Source: Toxoplasma gondii ME49 (Eukaryota > Apicomplexa > Conoidasida > Eucoccidiorida > Sarcocystidae). Taken from it: a stretch of DNA of 64,000 nt. A program made the position numbers and the translations under genes. The notes below the pieces were generated by a model. The model saw only the letters and a program-made list of their open reading frames with translations, searched no databases and was not told where the DNA came from. Shown piece after piece: positions 36,501 to 48,648 of the stretch. Every line of letters begins with the position of its first letter. Positions within the stretch are counted from its first letter, which is position 1. The stretch is from the NCBI RefSeq assembly GCF_000006565.2, contig NC_031479.1, positions 620,001 to 684,000 on the forward strand. Direction: 5' to 3'.

Positions 36501-36920
36501 ACTCTGCACACCGGTTTTTCTCCAACACCATTTTCGAGACAGAATAAAGCGGCAAGCACACAAACCCGCAGACACGGTGACAGTCGAGGAGACAGAGGAC
36601 CCCAACGCGGAGAGCATGGAGAAGAGCACATATTCAAGGAGAGCAGAAAGCAGAAAGTGAGGCTCGAGAGAGCAGTTGCAGAGAAAAGGCAGATGCGTCT
36701 TTGCTACGAGTCGCACCTGCTCCGGCTGCGGCTCTCTCCACATGGTGTCTGGACACTCGAGTTTGTGCTTGGTGAAGTCGCGTTTGATTTCTTCGAGAGT
36801 CATTCTGCCTCCTCGATCTGCGGAAGGAAAGAAAGGACTATTCTGAGAAGAATAAGTCGAGCTTGGGTATCCGGCGAGCGTGGAGAGACTCCCCGGCTGA
36901 GGCAGGCCCGGAGCAGCCAT
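30807..36920 (-). CDS. NUF2: NUF2, Ndc80 kinetochore complex subunit
   Basis: Ten exons (5' to 3'): 36920-36717, 36097-35981, 35810-35731, 35000-34817, 33965-33863, 33332-33260, 32756-32660, 32268-32092, 31792-31553, 30968-30807. Phases agree throughout; about 478 aa, close to the 464 aa of human NUF2. An N-terminal calponin-homology-like domain (about 38-165) includes MTLEEIKRDFTKHKLECPDT, a Pro-rich PQPEQVQGLYSFAIESIFGL matching the NUF2 segment before the second helix, and NLRFIRLCQRLNRVLGLPEF. From about 165 to the end it is almost continuous coiled coil rich in Glu, Gln, Lys and Leu. NUF2 pairs with NDC80 to bind spindle microtubules at kinetochores. The donor of exon 2 (gtctgt, with gttcgt four bases upstream as an out-of-phase alternative) is the weakest junction. 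Confidence 0.88.
31042..31116. repeat. TA microsatellite in NUF2 last intron
   Basis: Long interrupted TA/TAA tract; a second, purer (TA)n lies at 31489-31516 in the same intron. Confidence 0.85.
31927..32022. repeat. TA microsatellite in NUF2 intron
   Basis: Several (TA)n blocks and a (GA)n block, between the exons at 31792 and 32092. Confidence 0.85.
33440..33580. repeat. Paired TA microsatellites in NUF2 intron
   Basis: Two (TA)n blocks at 33440-33480 and 33549-33580, between the exons at 33332 and 33863. A smaller one at 32815-32846 lies in the next intron downstream in the transcript. Confidence 0.85.
34189..34790. repeat. 36/37-bp minisatellite in NUF2 intron, about 16.5 units
   Basis: The unit is a core agagaagagtgaggagccaa continuing cagaaga, separated by one of two spacers: tagttcaaag (10 bases) or cgcatgcgg/cgcatacgg (9 bases). 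Sixteen full units and a partial one were counted. Core variants are rare (gacgag, gatgag, gctaac, caatag, acagacga). The array ends about 25 bases from the donor of the exon at 34817-35000, so it lies wholly in the intron just after that donor. Because units are 36 or 37 bp, neither strand keeps a frame for long; the frames of 61-73 codons seen here are a by-product. Confidence 0.95.
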
Positions 36921-39900
36921 TCTGTGCTTTCGGAAGGAAAACGAGCTCGTCAGTCCTCTCTCTGCGGCTTTGAAAGGCGCGCCGCGCTCTCAAGTGCTCC
37001 ATAGAACACGCAGGTTCTTCGCCTTCATAAAACTGAGTTCGGTGTGCTTTGCATTCCGGGCAGAGCTGCTCTGTCGAACGAAGCCGCTCGCTGCAGTTCC
37101 GCTTCCCTCCTCGAAGCCGCACGCACAGAGAGGAGAAGTCGACCGACAGCAGATGAAGGCCACAGAAGAAGAGAGCGAAAACAGATCTCTACACACCAAA
37201 AGAGGAGCAAACGAGGGGATTCAGGACCTCCGGAGGAGGCGGAAAAAGAGCGATCGGATAAAGACCGAGTGAGGAAGTCAGTGAAATCGAAGAGAAACCA
37301 GCGGCGTCTCAACAAGAACCGCAAAAATGCTGCGAGGATGCCCTATCTCTAGAGCACATACGCGCATGGATCCTTTGAAGCGTGACGGAAGCCTCGTGAA
37401 ACGAAATGTACACTTCCGAATATGGAGTTCACACCCTTGCGGCGGTAGAACCACAAGAGCTGTTGTTCCAGTACATCACAAAAGCTTCATTCAAACGTAT
37501 CGCACGGAGGGAACATAAAGGGAACTGGGGAGAAGTGTGCATGTGTGAGAAGCTTAGGTGAAGAAGGAGAAGTTGACAACTGAGAAAAGAAAGCAGAGAG
37601 AAGGAAGTTGAAGGACGGGGGGTGACGGGAAGGACGCAGGAGAAGAGGAAGTCTGAACGTGGACGACAGAAAAACGGGGTGAAAAAGGAAGGAAGAGAAA
37701 GAAGAGAGAGAACAGAGGAGACGCGTTCGAGTGTACGTACACCCGACCCCTTTAGGTGTCGCTTGGAGACAGCCAGTTGGGCTGGGGTGTACATACACCG
37801 GAGCGTGTTGGTGGGCGGCGCGAGCGCAGCGGGGCAGGTTCAGACCCAGCAGAGTTGAGAATTCCTCGCTTTCTGATAGGAATGCTGAATTGGAAACGAA
37901 GAGTGAAGTTTACCGTGAAGGATACTCTGTTCCTCCGTTCGAGCAAGTGTCGTGCATGTCTGCTTCTGGTCACATAGCAGAGAGGCGCGAAGAAACACTT
38001 GGCGAACAAGACAGCCGAAAAAGGGAAGCGAGGAGCGCTTCGTCTTCTCCAGTGTTACAGAAGATGCGAGGGAATTCTTTGGCGTCTCAGGCGACTCTGT
38101 GCGTGTTCCTTCAAAGGAAAGGAGATAGCGCTTCCACGGAAAAGAAATCAGGAATCGCGAGAGGCAGGGAGTGTCAGCCGCGAGTCTCCGGAGGGGGCAG
38201 GAGCCCGGCTGTCCTCACATGGTTTTGTGGCATAGTCCGGGTGGAAAGGAACGGGTGAATGACACGAAAAGTGTAGAGTTCAAAGCAACACACGTTTAGA
38301 CTAACGTCGATTTCTGTCAAGGAACTCGAAGCTGGCGCGAGTCTCGCGGGTGCCCTCCACGAAGCCAGACACACTCGTTGGGGGGTGTTGCATGCGCGTT
38401 CACAGAAGCGTTTTTTCGCGTGAATCCAAGAAGCGTTTTGCTCGTTAACCTTTTTTGCGTGCCAAGGAGAAGAAGCGAAGTTGGGGGTTTCCTGACTGTT
38501 CGTTTGTTCGGCTTTAGGAAAAGGGGCAACGCCTCCTCTCGTTTTTTCCCTTCCGAAAGCCTCGGCACATCGCTAGAAGACACCGCATTCCAACGAAACG
38601 CGTGCGTTCTCTACCGTTGCTGCTCGACCGAGAAACTGGTGTTTCTGCAGAGACAACTTGGTGCGTTCCATGCAAGTCTGCGTTGCGTCTTCACTTGCAC
38701 AGAGACGAAGGAGTTACTCGAAAGCGCGTGGTGTCTGCAACAAAGGCACATGCTGGGGGTTTGTTCGTGTTTTCCTTCGTAAAAGCAGGAAGCGGTTTCC
38801 GGAACCCACACGGCACAAACGACTGGACGCGGCAGGGATCTCTCGTCTGTGTCTCTCTCGCACCCATTGACTTCCAACTTCTTCGACTGAGCGTCCGCGA
38901 TTCGTCTGAAGGCTCGCTTTGCAGACATGCTTCGCTCCCGCGTTTCTATCCGGGGGTTCGCGCTTGTGCTCACAGCCGCGTTTCATAAAAAGCGATACGG
39001 CAGTGCTGCGGGTGAGGAAAACAGACGCGCTTCTCTCTGCTTTTAGAATGTGTCAAGGTCGCTCAGTGCGAACACTCTGAACTCACAACTCTTTCGCCTC
39101 TCTTGTTGACGACGCCGAATGCTACGACTTCTCTTCCGCCACATCCGTTTCATCTGAGGAGCGCGCCGCGACACGATTTCTGCCGTGTGTGTTGCCTCTG
39201 AGTTTTTCGACTCGCCCCTTTCTTCTTCGAAACACAGTTTTCATTTTTATGACAAAAATGCAAGGTGTGTCGAGCAACAAAAGGTAGCAGCGCTTGAAAA
39301 GAGAGGGTACTCGCGGTACAAACACCTGGATCGTCTCACTCTGGCAGTTGTCTGTGCACCTGTTTGAAGCCTCCTGAGTCTTCCGGACCTGCGAGGACCC
39401 CTCCGCGCAGTAGTTGCGCAGAGAGGTCGCCATACGTTCCAAGCAAAGCCGTCATTACGAACACTGCAGAAAACGCGCTTGCAATTCGCACACTTCGTTC
39501 TGGACCAGCGAAGCAACATCACGAGAGTTCCACTCGTCCACGTGGGTGCGCACCTGCAAACTTGTCTTCGCCTTTTACACGGTAGTGTTTTAGTGAAGAC
39601 GGAAGTCTGCGACAGTGCGAAATGCGCGCCACAGCGAGGACAGCCGTTTGTGTCGTTTTTAAAGGAAACTCGACGAGGGTTGTCGCTTTCCGACAGAACA
39701 GATTCGCGCCGGCGGTCCTGAGGAGACAGCGAGTTGTTTTCTCCAGACTACAGAGGCGAGCACCCTGCCTTTCCAGGGACGCCTCCGTCGCCAGCGACCA
39801 GATGCAGACATCCGAACAGAAGCTCGTCGGCTACTCTCTGGAGACTCTTTTTTCAGAGTCTCTGGATGCGAGACCTCAGCTTCGCAGGTGACTTCTTCTT

Positions 39901-41392
39901 CTAAAAGCGAGAGGAACCGTGCATCCGGCGAGAGCAGCTCTGTCGCAGGTCGTGCCTGATGTCTTTCTGCTTTCAAGGATTTCACAGTCTACTTTGTCTA
40001 GGCAGAAAACTCTAGCATTTCGGGAGCGCGGAAGGCATCCCCGTTATCTGAGAAGAACAGGGAGGAGATCTGCGCATTCGCGAGAGACTCACCAGATTCG
40101 AGGCGGCCAGAAAAAGTCACGAAAGCCATGGCAGTCCAGTGATCTTACGGTGCTGCTCGAACGAGAACAGGATATCTTCCATTTTTCTCTATCAGAAACT
40201 TCACACGTTGCCAGACAAGAAACTCGAGGAGCCCCATTCGAGCTATACACACACAGACGCACCACAGTTGCAAGTCGGTTTGTACAAACTGGTAAATCAG
40301 AGACCACGCAAAGGGTCTAACTAGAAGATAGCATCTCCTTGTTCTCTGCCGCTGCGTCATATAGTGATGCTCGAAATCCAGTGGAATTTCACAAAGCGAC
40401 TTTCTGGGCTCGTGCGTAGGATTCTCGAGTGCAGTCGCGCGATCGCGTCTAGTGTTCTTGCGCACCCTCAGTGAAAACGTTTTTCTACTGTCTCTGGCTT
40501 GGGAGGTCGAGAACTCTCCAGTACACAGAGAACGAACTGCTTTTCGAAGGGAGCAACCGGGCGCTGTTGAGTGTCGCTTGCGTTTCACGTCAACCGGGTG
40601 AGGGACTGATTTTTCCTGGAGAAATTCCGGCAGAAAAAATAGACTTTCTGGAACACGAAAAAGACACGGACGAGTCACGTTCCGGGCCTTGTTCAGAAAG
40701 CTACAGTCTGTTTCGGGAAGCAAGGCGCTTGAGGCCTTCCCAAAAACAGTCAAAAAAACTCCACCCCTCTCAGAAGACTCGACAGCAGTGAACAGTTGTA
40801 GGCCTTTGCGCGGAGAACAAGAGAAATCGACTGTTCGGTTTTTCTTGTAGCGATCGAGAGAGCTCCACTTTTTTCAGGCGCTTCTCGGAAACCACAGAGA
40901 AATCGACTTTCGCGCAACTCTCCTACGACCGAGGGGAACCTACTTTTTTCCAGCTTGTGGAGCGTGAAACAGACATCCACTTTCGAGGCCAAGATCACAA
41001 AGAACGTATAGCCTGAAAATGCTTCGATGGTTGGTCTGCAGCCCTCAGCCACACGAACGCATGCAGAGGAGGCTGGCGCACATGCAGTTTGGAAATAAAT
41101 TCTGTTTTTACCGCCGAGAGGCAAAGAGCAAGTGAAAGACTCTGAGGGGTCTGGTTCTGGAATTCCTTTCATATCTGTATTCACACATTTACCGGCTTCA
41201 CGAAACACACACAATGAAGCACTGTGGGTCGGTGTACGCACACCGGGGGCTCACCGTGTGAGCCGCGCGCCAAGAAGGGCGTGAATGAGAATTTTTCAAA
41301 CAGAATCGTTTCCTCTTTTGCTTCGTCTATCTCCAATCTTTTCTCGAGAAGGGTGGAACTTTGCGTATTCGGAAACCTGCTCTCTTCTCAGC
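36921..41392. other. Intergenic region between divergent NUF2 and the 41.4-kb gene
   Basis: It should hold the NUF2 promoter/5' UTR (right of 36920) and that of the plus-strand gene (left of 41393). No frame has family features. Three copies or near copies of a 14-bp palindrome (GGTGTAYRTACACC) lie at 37730-37743, 37786-37799 and 41231-41244. Confidence 0.5.
37786..37799. repeat. 14-bp near-palindrome GGTGTACATACACC
   Basis: The reverse complement, GGTGTATGTACACC, occurs exactly at 41891-41904 and 46469-46482. The perfect palindrome GGTGTACGTACACC is at 59386-59399. Close variants are at 18661-18674, 31850-31863, 37730-37743 and 41231-41244. Function unknown; possibly a protein-binding site or a remnant of a dispersed repeat. 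Confidence 0.7.
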
Positions 41393-43272
41393 ATGGCTTC
41401 GAGAGTTGCAGACACCGCAGGCCGGAAGAGCCTCGCGCGTCCATGCTTTTCTCTCCGATTTTCTGCACATCCCTTCCCTCTTTCCTCTTATCCTCTTTCG
41501 TCTCCACAAGTTTTTCCGCCCTCTCACTGCATGCGAGGTGCACCGTCTTCAGCTGACGCTTCACACTCGAAAACGGACGAAAGAGCAAGTGCCAGAGCCT
41601 CTCTCCGGCCCCCCTCCTCTTCGTCTTCTTCTTCTCTTTCTTATTCTTCTGTGTTTTCTACTTCTTTGTCCACTGCCTCTGTGCAGATATCTCCGCATGC
41701 ATTCGCTTCTCTCTCTGTCGAAGTCTCCAGTGAATCTGGAGTTCCGTTTTCCTCTGTACGGACGCCTCTTTTTGGCGTCGACCAGAGATGCAAAGAGAAT
41801 CAGACGCGACAAAAGAAGCGTCTCGAAATGCATCTTTCCGTCGTTCAGAGAAGCGGTTCTTCGAGAGGCTTCGCTTCACACTGGATGTGCGGTGTATGTA
41901 CACCCCGTGTAGATAGCTGGCGGTCGGGCTGCGAGCCTCGCTGTCGCTTCCTTGGTTCTTCTTCCTCTCTGTCGGCGAAAGAGGAAGAGGTATCCTCTGT
42001 TTCTTCGTCGTCTGCTTCTTCGTCTTCTTCTGCACCTTCAGACAGGTTCCGCTCTGCAGTTCACAGAGAAATGATTGTGGCGATGACGAGAACGCACTTG
42101 CAGAATCTTCTTCTCAAACGCTTCGGTAAACAGTTCTGCCTCTGCTTTCCCTCTGTGTCCTCTGCTTCGCGCTTTGTGTGTTGCGCGTCTCCACTAAGAA
42201 AACGAGCTCTGCCTCTTGCCTGTCTCCTCTCGATTCCTCTCTGTCTCTTCTCGTTGCTCTCCTCCCCTGTCTCGCTCTCTGTACCTGTCATTCTCGGACT
42301 CTGCGTTTCTTCTGGGCGTTCTCGCGAGACCCGTCTCCCCTTAACCTCTTTCCTGCTACTTCTCTTCTCCTCTCTCCGTCTTCTTCCGTCCTGTCGGCCT
42401 CCTCGTCTCTGCCCCGAGCGCGAAGGCGCTGGCGCTGAAGAGCACAGGCGCAGAAGGTCGAAGGGCGATCTGCGGAGTGACGCAGTCTTGCAGATGCATC
42501 CCAGCCGCGCGGATCGTTTTTTCCTCCCGCTCAGTTTGTGTCGCTCCCCCCCTGACGAGGATCCGCGTCCGGAAGGCCTTGACTTGAAGATGCGCGCGCG
42601 TTGGTGCCTGCTTTCTCTCTGTGTGCAGGGACGTTCAAGACGCAGGAGTGCCGCATTCTAGCGAGTCCAGCGTTTTCGGCGGTTGTGCTCAAGGCCTGGG
42701 CGTCTGCGGTGGTCGACGCGAATCTCCGGTTAGATGGAGAAGGCGCCATGCGGCTCGCGTACGCGTCGCCTCCTCCAGCCGTGCTCTCCGATCCGAAAGT
42801 CAAAGAGCTCGTCGCGTCGGATCCCGAGGCGGCGTGGATGCTGAAGAAGCTCTCCTGTCAGAGCGTCGCGTCCTTCGCCTCTTCGCTGCCTCGGGAGGAG
42901 GAGGCGTTGGAGGAAGTCGTCCGCGTGAAGCAGAAAGACAACGTTCCGCAGCCTCACTTTCCATCTGTGCTGAAAATGGATCATCCCCAGTTCCCGTACG
43001 AGCCGCACGAACTGGAGAAAATGCGAGACCTCTACGGCGTCCTCCTCAAATGGCCATACAGAGAGCAGGGGCAAGTCGCAAGCGTCGCGGCGCGACGAGC
43101 AAGCTTGGAGAGCAAGCGCGAAGAACGCTTGCGGAAGGGAGAAGTCACAGAAGAAGCAACGCAAGAGGACGAAACAGAGGTAGCGGGTCAACTGAAAGTG
43201 ACCACAGGGTGCAGCGACAGCTACGTCTACGCACCGAGTGAAATGGAGACCGGCCTGTACAGAGAACACTGA
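41393..43272 (+). CDS. Conserved-looking hypothetical protein, possible mitochondrial leader
   Basis: Exons 41393-42125 and 42629-43272; donor ttcg|gtaaac, acceptor gtgtgcag, phase 1; 458 aa. The start at 41393 is chosen for its agcATGG context; an upstream in-frame ATG exists at 41285. The N-terminus is Arg/Ser-rich with no acids in the first few residues (MASRVADTAGRKSLARPCFS), which fits a mitochondrial leader but is not proof. Residues about 60-230 are Ser-rich and low complexity. From about 225 the sequence looks globular: HREMIVAMTRTHLQNLLLKRFG, TFKTQECRILASPAF, then FPYEPHELEKMRDLYGVLLKW, and a charged C-terminus. I do not recognise the family. The exon also encodes one copy of the 14-bp palindrome at 41891, so part of exon 1 may be an unrecognised intron or 5' UTR. 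Confidence 0.6.
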
Positions 43273-44957
43273 GCCGAGACGAGTCGACGACGTTTCTTCT
43301 TTGCGGTGCCAGTCGTTCTCGATGCTCTGAATCAGGACGAGAGGCCGATGAGGCGAGGAAAGACAGCGACACGTCTGGAGAGAGAGAGAGAGACCCCCGT
43401 AACTCTGTGGAGGACCGATGACACTTCAGCCAAAAGGACTCAAAAAAACTCCAAGGTGAATTTCAATTCAGAGCACAGCAGTAAAAGCTCTCGTACGCAG
43501 CGAGCTGAACAGACACAAGGCTGTTGACGAAGACGCCTGGCTTCGTGCGCCCCGCAAAAGGGCGGCAGAAAAGAAAAAAATAAATAAGAGCGAAAGGTAA
43601 AAAACCGACGCAAAACGCAGCTGCATGCATGCCGTGACATCTGCTTTCCCTGAACGTCTCTGTGCCTCAAAAAGTGGAAGCAACGTGAACGCATGCGCCA
43701 GCGTTTCTTCAAGCCTTTTCTCTCCCGTTGTTCACTCGGCTCCAGGAGGACCGGGCGACGCTTCTGAGCATCGTCGGACTTGAAGAGGGTGAGACGCACT
43801 AGCAAAAGAGATTCTTGTCTGCGTTCAACTCCGCAGCCGGAGTTTCGAGGGTGACAGACGCGTAGAAAAGCGACGCCGTTTCTCTCGTCGAGCACCAAAG
43901 CAGAAGAAAACAGGCGCTCTGGAGAAGATCCACTGGCAAAGAAGCTGGGCAACCCAGCGACGATCAAGGACGTGATGGGTGCACTGAAAGATCTGTTTCT
44001 ATCAGCAACAGCTCTTTATATGTCTCTCTGGAAAGGAGACAATCCACAGAAATCCAGCCGATGCGTCACTGCTCCTCACGCAACGCAAAAGCGCAAAAGT
44101 ACCCGAGGCAGAGGGAGAGTGTGTCTATGCACATCTATATTCACATATATATATATATATATACATGTATATGTATGTGCTTGTGTTTATATTTATATAT
44201 ATATATATATATATCCATTTGTATATTTTTACGTATCGAGATTCTTTTTCAGAGAAGGAAGGTGCTTGTTTCTGCCGTCACCGGGAGAAGGTTTGTTTTT
44301 TTGACTATCCCACTGGCAACAGGAACTCGAAAGAGGTCGCGCGTTCTGGGTTCAAGAGGTCGAGACGCGTAGGGATTCTCTTGCTCGAGCGCGGTGAAAA
44401 AAGAGCGAATTCGAGTGTGGAGTGGAGAGGCTTGGCATCCACTTGGAATGTCTCTTTTTCGTTTCGACCCCCTGAGTGTAGACGAGTGGAGAGGGCAACG
44501 CAGAAGCGACTCGGTGTGTCTCTGCACCTCCGAATGCAAGTCGTTTTCAGAACGTTCTTCAGAGGAGGATAATGTCAGCAAGGAAGAGGTTCTTTCCACG
44601 GGAGAGTACACCTTTTGTGAAGAGGAACAAGTTTCTTCTGTGACACGAAAGCTCTCGACTCGAGAGCGAGAACCGGAAACGATTGACAATCGCTCCTTTT
44701 TGCGGTGAACCTTGTTCAGAAGACCTCGAGGGCACCTTGCTCTGCTTCTGCATGTCCAGTTGACAAGGAAAGAAGTTGGGAGACACCTGGATTTCTCTGG
44801 AGAGACGCAGAATTCAACACAACGCGCGTCTCGCGCCCGAGGCAGAGGGACATGCGCGCGCGGCAGGCGAAGAAAATGCAGCGCGGCGAGACAGAGAGAG
44901 AGAGCCGCGGGAGAAGAAGAGACGAAACGAAGGAAGAAGAAGAAAGGATGAACTGCC
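43273..44957. other. Convergent 3' region between the 41.4-kb gene and SMC6
   Basis: Expected 3' UTRs of the two convergent genes. A TA microsatellite lies at 44143-44216. No supported coding sequence. Confidence 0.5.
44143..44216. repeat. TA microsatellite, intergenic
   Basis: Two (TA)n blocks with a GTATGTGCTTGTG interruption. Confidence 0.85.
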
Positions 44958-47900
44958 TCACGTCGGCGCCACCTTGGAGACTGTCTGGACACAGACATCC
45001 TTCGCGTCGTAATTTTCTGAAAAGAGAGAGACGGAAGGAAGCTCAGAGGTGAAGAGGGTGACGAGAGGAGAGAAAGAGGTAGTAGAGGAGGACAGAACAA
45101 GAGAAAAAACGTCGTGCTTCTGCAGAAAAGGAAAGAGACGAAGGAGTTCGTCACGCCCCAAGAACAAACAGACAGGACAGAGCGAAGAAGAACGCAAACG
45201 TAAGACGAAGAACACGCGGAAGGAGAGGGAAAGGAAATCGAGGGAAGAAGACGCTTCAGAAGGCCGGAGAGAGGAGACAGAAGAGAACAGCAACTGGAAC
45301 AAGGAAGGGAGACAGGAAGCTAGGTAACCAAAGAAGAAAGGAACGAACTGTGGAGAAAAGACTGGGGAAGACGGAGAGACGCACGCGTGCCGGAGAGAAA
45401 ACTCACCTCGAATAAATTGACATATTTCACTGTGGGGAGTAATCAAGAAGATCTGTTTGTCCGGTTTCGACATGAGTCCAAACTTGAGAAGAAGGTCGAG
45501 GCTGCAGAGTCAGGAAAGACAACGGGGTTCGCGCGCGTCGGATGCAGAGAAACATAAGATACTTTTAAGTGTTGATGAAAAAGGCCGATATTGAATTTCA
45601 GCCAATCTTCCTTATTCGTAACAAGAAGAAACAAGGAACGAGGCCGCGTCGACTTCCCGCAGCCGCGTTGAGAGAGGCCTCGCTGCGGCCACACAGAGAG
45701 GCACAGGAGAGGAAGACGAGAACAGCCGAGAAAACGCGCTTCGACGGTGGAAAAGAGAAGGAAATCTGCCGCTTGTCAAGGCGCTTGGAGCGACCGCAGA
45801 ATCGACAGGAAAACGCATGCGCTTTCTTGGCGACAAAACGCACTTTTTTATTCGACTGCCTTCATCCATGAAGACGTCCACTTCGTCGAAAATGTGGAGA
45901 GGACTGACGCTCTGTTTGGCCAAGGCAATCAGAAAGGCCAGTTGAACCGCCGACTTTTCTCCTCCAGAAAGAGTCTGAAAACCAGAAAAATCCACATGAA
46001 GCAGCAAACAGAAAGAGACACCCACACATCCATGTGCTGAGAGAGAGAGAGGAGAGTGAACGCGGAAAAAACGCGTTTCTACGACAGACACTGCTCGTCA
46101 CCTTGACAGACAAGCGAGTTGAACACACACCGACCCCAGTGGATGACAAGCATGTCAGCACAGACACTCTCCAAAACAAACGGTCTTTGAGAAAAACGCA
46201 TGCCGCTGTCTGCTTGGGAGGCGAGTCGACCGTCACACCGGTGTAGATACATGTACAGGTGCAGACATGCGTATATTTCTACATCTTTATCTCAATATAC
46301 ATAAATGTATATATGTATGTATATATGTATATATATAGGTATGAAGATGTATGTGTGATTTTAAGATGATGAATATACATGCAGTAGCTCTGCGAGATTG
46401 GTCTGCATGCGAACGTATGAGTGTCTGAGTCTGCAAGTCGGTCCTCTGTGTTGAGGTGAGGATCCCGGGGTGTATGTACACCCCCAGTGTTGGTGTGTCG
46501 ATGGCCTGGGGGTGGCCGCGGCAAACTCGTTCCGGGCGTCGTTTTCTCGCGCATGAAAGTCTACACCACTCGGGCAGTTCGGCGGCCGACCGCAGTTCAA
46601 ACGCGCGAACGAGAGGAAACCTGCATGTCTCCGTAGCACCCACCTTCGTCTGTGCGTTCGCACTTTGAGACTCGTCGCTGGTCACCAGCCGCACAGACCG
46701 CGTCTCGTGGTTCACGAGCATGTGGGCGCTTCGGCGAATGACGCCTGAGAGATGTTTTTCAAACGAAGCCGCGAGCTGAGGAAAGACGCGAAGCAACCAG
46801 GGCGCGCGAAGGGTGCATGCAAGGAAAAACGGAAAAAGCGGACGAGAAAAGTGGAGAAACAGAGTCGGAGACGCAGAGCTCTGGCCGGATGGGCTACGAA
46901 AAAAGGAATTTTGATGAGACCACACAACGCGGTGACGAAACGACGTTCTAAATATGCTCGGTTGCTCGTTGGACGTAAAACACAGACACTGGACGACACT
47001 CACAACGCATACAGACGACGCGCCGCATCCAAAGAAAGACTTCCTGCCAGTCCCGAAACTGCATCTCTCCCCTTCTCTACCATCTGTATCTCTCCACCGA
47101 ATCTACAAATATATGTATATATATATAAGATATCTAACAATAATCTAAATGTCGACCTCATATCTCTCTGCCTATCTACGAATCAAATTGCCTGCGTCGA
47201 ACATATGTGTCAATATAAACATATATATATATATATATATATATAAACATACATATATATATATATATGAATGAAACTAATTTAATTGAAAGTATATCTA
47301 AGTGTCAACTTCTATGTCGTTCCACCGAGGCGTTTCTCTCTCGCACCCTGAGGCTGTATTTATCTTCATCTCGCGATCTACGTGGCTCATGTCTGTTTGC
47401 TGCTGTGCAGATGGGGAGCTCGCAGAGGGCTTGAGAGAAGGAGTTGTGAGTCTCTCAACTCGTATCTGAGACTGCAAGTCTCGACCGAAGCAGTTACCTC
47501 GGAAGTGAGTGCATGCAGACCGGCGGCGTATTTGTCGCGACGAATGGCGAGGCGCCGTCTGCAGACTTCGAACGTCTCCTTTGCTCCTTGCACCTGGTCG
47601 GCTTTCATTTTATACGCGAGCTCCGCTTCCTTCAGTTTGCCCTCCACAAGCTGCATGCACAGCGAGAGAAAACGAAAAAGAGGGAGAATCGTAAAGAACG
47701 GGAGAAAATGAAACAGGGGAGAAAGAAGGAAAAGAAAGGAAAGGGGGGCATGAGAGCGGAGAAAGGAGAGGGGAAGGAGAAAACAGTGCAGAAAAACAGT
47801 GCCGACAGAGAAGAATAAAAAAATGGGAGGCGCACAAACGGAGCACAAACGAGAGAACAAACAAGAAAAAGTGGAGAAAAACTGAAGTGAGAATGACACA

Positions 47901-48074
47901 TTCATTCATTCATCTTTTTATCTATTCATCCAAGTATCTATCAGTCTACCAATGCATATAGATAAATAGATATATCTGCGAATACAGATACAGATACACT
48001 TACCTCCAGGCACATTTATACGTGTGTATAAATGCATATATACATAGATGTATACATAGATATACAAATATATA

Positions 48075-48113
<39 letters not shown>

Positions 48114-48617
48114 ATGGAGAGAGCAGAATGTGGAAGGAATATTTCGACAGTTTGAGAGAAGACACGTTTGATGGATCTGGGCTTCATTTTTCCAGAAGAA
48201 AAAGAGAAAATGCGGAGTGAGATTTGCATTTCGCCTTTTAGCCATTGATTACACTTAAAGGTTCTCGCTGCCACCAGCGGAACCAGACAAGCCGCAACGC
48301 AACCGTGAGGTTGCTCAAAGAACGTTTTTTTCGAAAAATGTCACTGAAAAAAATCCTCTTCGTACACTGGGGTCGAACTTCATGCGGCTTCGCTTGGAGA
48401 TAATTTCTTTTCTCAAATTCTCTGCCTCGGCTGCGCACTCGCGCGCGTTGCCCTCAGGGAGCGAAGTCGGAATTTCCTTTCCTGCAAAGTGCTCTCGCAC
48501 AAACTCCTAAAAACAAATGCACGAAGTCAGAAATATGGACACCAACAAGCACTATCAAAACATAGCCAAGAAAATAAATACATATAAATATATATAGTTA
48601 TATAGGTAAATATACAC

Positions 48618-48648
<31 letters not shown>

